Positions 56,748 to 64,000 of a stretch of 64,000 bases of DNA are shown piece by piece. The notes under the pieces were generated by a model that was not told the origin of the DNA, searched no databases, and saw only the letters and a program-made list of their open reading frames with translations. The stretch comes from Cytidiella melzeri (lineage: Eukaryota > Basidiomycota > Agaricomycetes > Polyporales > Irpicaceae). A program made the translations under genes and the position numbers. Location of the stretch: the NCBI GenBank assembly GCA_022592445.1, contig JABYQR010000149.1, positions 39,426 through 103,425 of the forward strand, given 5' to 3'. Numbering within the stretch: the first letter of the stretch is position 1; each line of letters starts with the position of its first letter.

Positions 56748-59700
56748 ATGCCTTCAACTTGTCCTGCATGCCGCTCAGTCTTCAGTAAAAGCGGCCTCAA
56801 GCATCACAAGCGGCTTACGAAGGATCTACTTTGTCGTCGTTACTGGAAGGCCCATACGACGTCAGCAGAACAACACGAGAGCGACTTCCAATCAGACACG
56901 AGCAATTCCGATGTGCTTTCAAGCGACGATGACCCGAGCGACGATGAATCAGAATTGCTACCGAAAATCATCTTCGGGCATGCTGTGGACAAGGACGACA
57001 CCGACTCCGCATCCGACTCCGAACAATTTGCGCTTGGAATCGATCCAGCTGGCGATGCTCTGGGCGACTACGATCTCCTAAACGAAGGTGATATTGAGAT
57101 GGAGGAGGATGATAGCGATGACTCGGAGGTTGGTCGAGGAGATTTTGTAGAGACGGATGAGGAGTCAGGTGGCGAGGATGAGTGTGTTACATTGGAGCCG
57201 CAACGGTTAGCACGTCCGCTCGAAGGAACCCAGGCGCAGCCGGATAGGTCTGCAGAGGATGACGCTAATGTGCGCACAGCACAAGTTCAGCGAGAGGGGG
57301 CAGAGCGGCAATTGCGGTACACACCCCACATTGTGACATTTCCTGGCGCAGCAGGAAAACCCAGCGGGATGTCAGGATCACAGAACAATATGTATGCGAG
57401 CGGGATACCCACAGCAAACAACCCTTATGCTCCATTTTCATCGCGTATTGATTGGGAGTTAGCACGATGGGCAAAGCTTCGAGGCCCTGGCTCTATGGCA
57501 CTGACAGAGCTCCTGCAGATACCTGAAGTGAGTGGGACTTCGGGCTTTGAATTGTAGTAGCAAATCAATCTTACAAGATATATAGGTCCCTGAACGCCTC
57601 GGTTTGTCGTTCTATACGGCGGATGAGCTGAACGAGATAGTCGACAAGAGGCTGCCTGGGTGCCCACGCTTCGTTCGCCACGAGGTCTTGATCGGTAACG
57701 AAGTCTGCGAGGTCTTCTATCGAGACATCATCGCGTGTGTTAGAGCCATATTTGGAGATCCCGACTTCACACCATACCTTGTATTCGCCCCTGAAAAACA
57801 CTACACGGATGCTCGGAAAACCCAGCGTATGTATCACGACATGCACACTGGCAGGTGGTGGTGGGCAACCCAGGTAAGTCAGCTGTCGTTTTGCACGACT
57901 TTCAAGTTTGGGCTGAGGGTGATTTAGGAAGAAGTGGAGCGCAAAAAACCTGGGGCAACAATCATTCCTATCATTATTTCAAGCGATAAAACACAGCTTA
58001 CCTTGTTCCGCAACAAGACCGCATACCCTGTGTACATGACCATCGGGAACATTCCAAAGGAAATCCGTCGAAAACCATCCTCCCGCGCCTACATTTTGCT
58101 TGCATATCTGCCAACGACAAAGCTGGAGCGCGTTAGTAACAAAGCAGCACGACGACGGATGATTGCAAACCTCTACCATGCTTGTATGAAGAAGGTCCTG
58201 CAACCTCTCGAGAGCACCGGTATCTCAGGATTGAGCGTGGTAACCGGAAATGGCACCACCTATCGAGCTCATCCGATATTCGCTTGTTTTGTAGGTGACT
58301 ATCCCGAGCAAATCCTGGTGACGTTGGGCTATACGGGAAAGTGCGCCTGTTGTAAGATTTCGCACAAAAACCTCGGAGATCACGCTCCAGAAATCGCCGC
58401 TGACTTACGAGACCTCACCGCCATCCTCGACATATTGGATTCGTTCGACACTCGTCCCGAGGACTTCCTCAAGTCATGCACAGAAGCTGGTATAAAACCC
58501 GTCATCGACCCATTCTGGATAAACCTGCCATATACGCACATTTTTCGTTCGATCACGCCTGACGTGCTTCATCAACTCTACCAAGGCATCATCAAGCACC
58601 TTGTAGCATGGCTGATCGAGGTCTACGGTGCGGCGGAAATTGATGCTCGCTGTCGTCGCTTGCCCCCAAATCACCACATCCGAATCTTTGGGAATGGAAT
58701 CAGCACACTCTCGAAGGTGACTGGCCACGAACATGATCAACTCTGCCGCATCTTACTCGCTTTGGTCCTCGATATGCCACCTCTCGAGTCAACCATTTCG
58801 CCCGCCCCTGTCGTCCGTTGCGTGCGTGCCATTCTTGATTTTTTGTATTTGGCACAGTATCCAATCCATACCGACGACACTCTAGCACTGCTTGACGAGG
58901 CGCTCGCTCGATTCCACGCCGATAAGCAGGTTTTCATTGACCTCGGCATCCGTGAAGGCTTCAACCTTCCCAAGCTCCACTTCGCGTTGCACTATTCACA
59001 GTCAATCCGGCTTTTCGGCACTACGGATAATTTCAACACTGAGTACACCGAGCGATTGCACATTGACTTCACCAAGGACGCCTACCGAGCAACAAACCGG
59101 AAGGACGAGTTCACGCAGATGACTAAGTGGCTGGAGCGCCGCGAGAAAATGCATCGACATGCCCAGTTTGTCGAGTGGAGGCTCGTTCAATGCGGCGCTC
59201 CGCCTGAACCCCGATCGTTGAAGTGGTCACCACCAGGATTGGATCTCGGCCGGCGTCTTCACCTTGCAAAGCATCCATCTGTCATGGGTGTGACTGTAGA
59301 GCATGTGGTGACAAAGTATGGGGCACGGTTCTTCAGAGAGGCGCTTGCACGCTTCATAACACTAACAAACGAACCTGGGATTAGTCGCGCGCGGCTTGAG
59401 GAGGCCATTTGGAACATCCACCTACCATTCCGCAAGGTCAGCGTATGGCATCGCATCAAGTTCGTACAGCAGGATCCTCTCACGCTCAAGTTTAAGACTG
59501 CCGACTCCATACACGCTCAGCCAATCCGAACGGATTCACGTCAGAAAGAGGTTCCAGGCCGGTTTGATACGGCTCTCGTCAACGAGGGTTCAGGTGGTAT
59601 CACAGGAATCACAGGTGCGCTGCTGAAGCTCTGGTTCAGCTTCTGATACTCATTTCTTATCCAGGTTATCATGTTGGACGAGTCCGAGTTGTGTTCTCGC

Positions 59701-60023
59701 TGCCCAAAGCGGCACGTTCGATTCTGTTCCCGCACGAGCATTCTGTTCCCACCCACCTTGCGTATGTTGAATGGTATACCAAGCCTCGATCTCAACCGGA
59801 ACCCAACCATCGTCTATACAAGATTTCACGCCTCGTTGACGAGCGCGGCGATCCAATCTGCAGCATTGTGCCTGTCAAGGACATCCGTCAAAGTGTCCAT
59901 CTATTCCCAAGGTTTGGTGCATCAGCTCCCACAGAGTGGACGAGCTTCAATGTACTCGATAAATGCCGGACTTTTTACATTAATCCCTTCAGTAGTAAAT
60001 TCATGTATCGCACTTTATATTGA
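56748..60023 (+). CDS. Plavaka-type transposase, right copy
   Basis: Exons 56748-57527, 57586-57873, 57928-59614 and 59665-60023 join in frame to 1,037 residues. The third exon alone gives 562 codons of family core. The third intron uses the donor right after GGIT and its acceptor leads into YHVGRVRVVFSLP; a simple ORF reading would instead stop at a false end (KLWFSF). Domain content is as in the left copy. With no break seen in either copy, both elements are candidates for recent or current activity. Confidence 0.9.
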
Positions 60024-60207
60024 TGTACTTTTATCCCGGATAATAGTAGGTACTCTTGTCATATTTTCCACTACCTCGCAAGCTCCGCAAATACTTTTGC
60101 TACCAATTGGATAATTTGAGGTATTCTCTCTATTCTCAAGTATTCGAGCTAATCGCGATATTCCAGGATGATTATCCTGGAGTAGGAAATTACGGATTTC
60201 CTGATGT

Positions 60208-60828
60208 CCGACAACTTGCAGTAGATCTACAGCACATTCAGACACAGCGTGCTCGTTTGACAAAAGATGGTTTGGATAGATCCAGCGGCGTAAAACATGA
60301 TGAGCGGAAACGACCGTCTCGACTCTCTATGGCTCTATGGTGGGACGGTGAGGCAAATTCCTTTGTCATGGGCATACAATTGCCCTCCTACATTACACGT
60401 TGTACAAGATTCCGCCTTCGATGCCTTTGCCGATGCCGTTGTGAATCGGAAAGAAGAAGCCTCCGTACATCGGGTAAACGAACAAAACATTATCGCGCCT
60501 TATACTGCGTGCCGGGAGTTTATCGCGCGCGCTCGACATTATAATTATGTCCGCATAAGGCAGGTCCTTTAGATTGCATTGTAAAGGCCAAGTGGCATGC
60601 GGTAAACAATTTTAAAGTAATGTAAAGGCCCAGCACTCGATGTGAAGCAGTACTGGCAGTAATATATTACATTGTTAACCATTATTACAGCTGTCACATC
60701 ATGTCACACCGCGTCTGGGACCGGATGCAAGGCGCTGGCGACCACAACGTCCTCTGAGTCCGAGAACATCCATTACAACAGACAGACCTACGTTAACAAA
60801 GTGGAATATATGTGCGAGGGGTAGAGGC
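60208..60828. other. Flank between right Plavaka copy and copia LTR
   Basis: Plus-strand open frames at 60210-60544 (for example SRLSMALWWDGEANSFVMGI) have coding-like composition but no recognised domain. They may be the rest of a locus disrupted by the Plavaka insertion. Two AATGTAAAGGCC-like repeats lie near 60588 and 60620. Confidence 0.4.
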
Positions 60829-60885
60829 TGTTAAGCTTCGAAGATGAGTCTTATTATTCTTGCTGCTTCAGCAGCTCTGCTTATA

Positions 60886-60900
60886 TACATGTCTGTATCT
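60886..60900 (-). promoter_or_regulatory. TATA box in the second copia LTR
   Basis: The minus strand reads GTATATAAGCAGAGC here, downstream of the TGACTCA cluster in the LTR's transcription direction. Confidence 0.6.
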
Positions 60901-60961
60901 ACTTATGTAAGCGACTACTATACATGTCTACTTCAGCTATTCTACTGTACTACTGAGTGCA

Positions 60962-61067
60962 TGACTCATGCATGACTCATGCTATGAGTGCATGACTCAT
61001 ACATGACTCATTGTATGACTAGGTTCAGCACTTGTACCAGAGGCGTACATAATGAGTAAATGACTCA
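60962..61067. promoter_or_regulatory. Cluster of five TGACTCA motifs in the LTR
   Basis: TGACTCA, the AP-1/Gcn4 bZIP consensus, occurs at 60962-60968, 60973-60979, 60993-60999, 61004-61010 and 61061-61067. The near-palindromic context GCATGACTCAT repeats. All lie 60-180 bp upstream of the TATA box in the direction of LTR transcription. Confidence 0.7.
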
Positions 61068-61354
61068 TGCTAGTACTTGTCCTCAGATGTATGCTTTAGG
61101 CATCCTCTGGAGTCATATGTGCTTTCCATGTCATTTCCTATGCTACTAGAACACAGGCGTACATATATGACTAGTACTACTACAACCCATATCTGTACGT
61201 CTCAGCTAATGTGATGGTTACTACTAGAGTTTCCATATACGGCTGCATAATTCCCATACTAAGACTGTGGGAACTCTGCTACCTAAAGTGTCCTTGTAAT
61301 AAGGCGTGGGAAACTACATATCATATCATATTATTATATTATATAGTTTTAACA

Positions 61355-61363
61355 CTCCCACTT
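61355..61363 (-). other. Polypurine tract of the second copia element
   Basis: AAGTGGGAG on the minus strand abuts the LTR start, as expected for plus-strand priming. Confidence 0.75.
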
Positions 61364-61373
61364 AACCGTTACA

Positions 61374-64000
61374 TTAGTGAGTGTTTAGATCAATTAGACC
61401 TAATCTCCCACTGAAGTATGATTGCTTCTGAAATGCCAATGACTTTGTCATGATATCAGCAATCTGTTCTTCAGTTGGAACTGCATATAGTTCGGCATTC
61501 TTATTTTTGACAAACTCTCTAACATAATGATATCGAATGTCAATATGCTTTGAGCGTGACTCTATCTTTGGATTCTTGGTGAAGTAAATAGCACCATGAT
61601 TATCACAGCATAGAATGGTAGGCTCTTTCTGTTTTAAATCCAATTCTTTGAGCACGGTGCGCAACCAATAACATTGCTTGGAAGTTTCGCACAAGGCCAT
61701 GTATTCTGATTCCATTGATGATAGAGCAACGGTTTTCTGCTTCTTAGAAGTCCAGGAAATTGCTCCTTCAGCCAAAAGAAATACATATCCTGTTGTCGAA
61801 TGTCTGTCGTCTTTATTCTCAGCCCAGTCTGCATCCGAATAACCAATAATACCAGCATTACTTGATCCATTATACTTGATCGCATAGGATTGCGTTCCAA
61901 GCAAATATCTCAGTATATATTTAGCTGATTTATAATGGTGGTCAGTTGGATTTGACATGTACTGTGAAAGACGTATGACTGCATATGAAATGTCTGGTCT
62001 AGTACCAATCATAACATATATAAGTGTGCCAATCAACGCTTGATACTGTCTCAGTAAACCAGAATCTGCTTTATAGTCAGAGTCTGCCTTCTGTAGTACA
62101 GCACCTGAAGGTAATGGTGTCCGAGCAGGATTAGCATTTGCCATATTAAATCGTTTTAAAGCCTCTTGAATATACGACTCTTGGTCAAGTAGAATCGTTT
62201 TAGCTTTACGATTTCTCTGCACACGCATGCCTAGAATAAGCTTAGCTTCTCCTAAGTCACGCATCTCATAGCGATCCATAAGATTTTTCTTAAGTGCAGA
62301 CATAGCAAGTTTACTATTTCCTATCGGAAATATATCGTCAACATATAGAATGAGAATTAAATTCCCCCCTTGTTGCCGATACACGTAAACACCAGCATCT
62401 GAATGAATCCGGTCAAAGCCTAATTCTATCAGAGTGTTATGAATTTTGATATTCCATGTTCGTGAAGCTTGTTTAAGTCCATAAATGGCTTTCTTAAGCA
62501 AACAAACATGGTTCTCCGTTCCCTTCTCCACGAAACCTTCTGGTTGTTCCATATAGATTTCTTCATCCAGTTCGCCGTAAAGGAAAGCTGTTTTCACATC
62601 CAATGCCTCGATTTCCCAATCTTCGAGTGCAGCTATAGCTAGTAGCATGCGTATGGATTCAAAACATGCGACTGGTGAGAAAGTTTCTTGATAATCAATT
62701 CCTTCAAGTTGGGTGAATCCTTTTGCAACAAGACGCGCTTTATATCGACCATCAGACTTTATGGTGAAGACCCATTTGCATTTCACAATTTTTCGTGATG
62801 CGTCTGGTCGTCGTACAAGCGTCCAAGTTTTATTCTTCATTTGAGAATCGATTTTGTCTTGTGCAGCAGCAAACCATTGATCCCGATCATCTCTTTTCAT
62901 TGCCTGCTTCCACGTCTGTGGATATTCATTGATTGAAAGAGCAGTAATTGAATTAAGAGTCTCGTCATCAATTTCTGCAGAATCATCATCATCAGTTAAG
63001 CCTCCTGATAGAGTTTGATGTTCTGGACCCGGTTCAACGGAAGGTGATCTCGAGGGTTGACGTGATGACGTTCCTGATCGCAAAGGTATCCGTAATCTGG
63101 ATGGCCCTGCAACCGGAGATCTCGCGCGTGTTCTCGAGTTCCATTCAGCTCTCAAACGAAGCTCATTTTGTTCTTCCTTTTTGTCCTTAGCCACTTGCTT
63201 TTCTAAAGCTTTCTGCATATCCACCGGCCGCATGGAAAGTTTAGGATTTTTTCCAGCAGTTGAACGTTTGTTCTGGTTGATAGGTGGTGGCAAAGGTGGT
63301 TTAGGCTTAGGTCCTCGTTTGATTTGTGGTTGTGGTTCTTTGTCAAGAACCGGAGCTGAAGGGAATTGCTGCTGTTGTCGAGAAGGATGAGTAGGTGCTT
63401 GGTGCTCTGGATGATCATCATCTCCATCATCAGAATCTTGGTGACCTTGTTCATCATTCTCTTCAAAAGGTGAAAAATTATCGTGTGGAGGAACAGTGTT
63501 ATTACCACTGTTATCGCCGACTAAAGATTGTTTGGAAGGAGTAATATCTTTACGATACGGGAAATGAGTCTCGTCAAATACTGCATCGCGAGCAATGACG
63601 ATTCGCTGTTTATCCCAGAACCGGTAACCCTTTACACCCGGTTCATATCCAACGAATATCATAGGAGTTGCTTTTGGTGACAACTTGTTCTGACGACTCT
63701 TGATCGGTACGTGGACGTATGCACAACATCCAAATACACGAAGCATTGAGATATCTGGTTTTATACCCAGAGAACTCTCTATAGGTGTCTGCCAGTTTAA
63801 TCGTACATTAGGTAGACGGTTATTTAAATATACCGCTGCTTCGCAAGTAAGCTTCCAGAAACCATTTGATAACCCAGCTTGCTGACGCAATGCTTCGGCT
63901 TTATATTTTATGGTCTGTTGCCATTGCTCAGCTCTACCATTTTGTTGTGGAGTATACGGTACAGACATTTGTAATTCTATTCCGTGTTCCTTCAGATAAC
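61374..64000 (-). CDS. copia pol polyprotein: integrase end, RT, RNase H (partial)
   Basis: An uninterrupted frame runs from the window edge to the stop at 61374. It enters in the integrase core (PYTPQQNGRAEQ carries the catalytic glutamate), then the integrase C-terminus (LRVFGCCAYVHVPIKSRQNK), a Pro/Gln/Ser-rich linker (about 63500-63000), and RT (IVKCKWVFTIKSDGRYKARL, FLYGELDEEIYMEQPEGF, LILYVDDIF). RNase H follows (GYSDADWAENKDDRHSTTGY, SMESEYMALCETSKQCYWL, SKHIDIRYHYVREFV). No stop or frameshift is present over more than 870 codons, unlike the element at 27544-33135, and the two belong to clearly different copia lineages. The YVDD catalytic box is canonical here. Gag and the protease lie outside the window. 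Confidence 0.92.
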   Translation of the reverse strand, partial: YLKEHGIELQMSVPYTPQQNGRAEQWQQTIKYKAEALRQQAGLSNGFWKLTCEAAVYLNNRLPNVRLNWQTPIESSLGIKPDISMLRVFGCCAYVHVPIKSRQNKLSPKATPMIFVGYEPGVKGYRFWDKQRIVIARDAVFDETHFPYRKDITPSKQSLVGDNSGNNTVPPHDNFSPFEENDEQGHQDSDDGDDDHPEHQAPTHPSRQQQQFPSAPVLDKEPQPQIKRGPKPKPPLPPPINQNKRSTAGKNPKLSMRPVDMQKALEKQVAKDKKEEQNELRLRAEWNSRTRARSPVAGPSRLRIPLRSGTSSRQPSRSPSVEPGPEHQTLSGGLTDDDDSAEIDDETLNSITALSINEYPQTWKQAMKRDDRDQWFAAAQDKIDSQMKNKTWTLVRRPDASRKIVKCKWVFTIKSDGRYKARLVAKGFTQLEGIDYQETFSPVACFESIRMLLAIAALEDWEIEALDVKTAFLYGELDEEIYMEQPEGFVEKGTENHVCLLKKAIYGLKQASRTWNIKIHNTLIELGFDRIHSDAGVYVYRQQGGNLILILYVDDIFPIGNSKLAMSALKKNLMDRYEMRDLGEAKLILGMRVQRNRKAKTILLDQESYIQEALKRFNMANANPARTPLPSGAVLQKADSDYKADSGLLRQYQALIGTLIYVMIGTRPDISYAVIRLSQYMSNPTDHHYKSAKYILRYLLGTQSYAIKYNGSSNAGIIGYSDADWAENKDDRHSTTGYVFLLAEGAISWTSKKQKTVALSSMESEYMALCETSKQCYWLRTVLKELDLKQKEPTILCCDNHGAIYFTKNPKIESRSKHIDIRYHYVREFVKNKNAELYAVPTEEQIADIMTKSLAFQKQSYFSGRLGLIDLNTH

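Larger units (their letters stand above)
53886..60206. mobile_element. Plavaka-type DNA transposon, right inverted copy
   Basis: The mirror image of 47303-53623, of the same 6,321-bp length, with TC on both sides as a possible 2-bp target duplication. Homology between the copies ends at the element termini (apart from one adjacent base outside). This points to two independent insertions rather than duplication of a larger block. Confidence 0.9.
60829..61354 (-). repeat. 3' LTR of a second copia element
   Basis: Read on the minus strand this 526-bp LTR starts TGTTAAAAC directly after a polypurine tract and ends GCTTAACA, with matching inverted ends. A TATATAAG box lies near 60888-60897 on the minus strand, about 60 bp before the LTR end. 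The 5' LTR lies beyond the window, so a target duplication cannot be checked. Confidence 0.8.

Noticed and set aside
47303..60206. Palindrome as a simple assembly artefact
   Set aside because: The copies carry three distinct sequence differences, have different flanks on all four sides and a unique spacer. Long-read confirmation would still be decisive.
1..64000. tRNA, rRNA or snRNA genes
   Set aside because: No tRNA A/B-box pair with a fold or rRNA-like block was noticed by eye; the CAT-anticodon match at 32790-32806 is a retroelement primer site, not a gene. A tRNAscan or Rfam search would be decisive.

Overview
The window reads as a chromosome segment of a filamentous basidiomycete, most likely an Agaricomycete (mushroom-forming fungus). 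Genes have many short GT-AG introns of about 50-65 bp. A RasGAP, an F-box protein, cullin-3, exportin-T and a secreted GH5 glucanase are typical for the group, and the mobile elements (Plavaka-type DNA transposons paired with a DUF6532-like protein, MULEs, Ty1/copia elements) are characteristic of Agaricomycetes.

Layout. 1-3.6 kb is a retrotransposon edge and degenerate DNA with no recognisable gene. 3.6-26.1 kb is a compact island: CUL3 (-), a secreted GH5 beta-1,3-glucanase (+), an uncharacterised single-pass membrane protein (-), an F-box protein (+), exportin-T/LOS1 (+), a gap1-type RasGAP (-), a Q-rich protein with a conserved C-terminus (-), and a secreted, probably membrane-anchored aspartic protease (+). 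From 26.1 kb to the end the DNA is dominated by transposons, with two tandem MACPF paralogues embedded in it.

Transposon region. A copia element with identical 326-bp LTRs (27544-33135) is broken by a 724-bp solo LTR flanked by a 5-bp duplication. A 4.95-kb MULE (33760-38713) has 141/145-bp inverted termini, a perfect 9-bp target duplication and a 7-copy, 137-bp tandem array. Only 57 bp away lies a second MULE-like element (38780-40067) with inverted termini of about 285 bp, its own 9-bp duplication and only a tail of the transposase gene. The two MACPF genes (40811-42636 and 45368-47228) follow. Then two full-length, nearly identical 6.3-kb Plavaka-type elements lie head to head around a 262-bp spacer (47303-60206), forming a nearly perfect 12.9-kb palindrome. 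A second copia element (60829 to the window edge) ends the window; its LTR carries a cluster of TGACTCA motifs upstream of a TATA box.

How the parts relate. The housekeeping genes serve independent processes (ubiquitin ligase scaffold, tRNA export, Ras signalling, wall glucan and protein breakdown). The right half looks like a recent transposon landing zone: identical LTRs, perfect target duplications and almost no divergence between the Plavaka copies. The MACPF pair is the only clear host gene content inside it. Gene models are manual readings without RNA evidence; exon borders are given where the splice sites and reading frame agreed.
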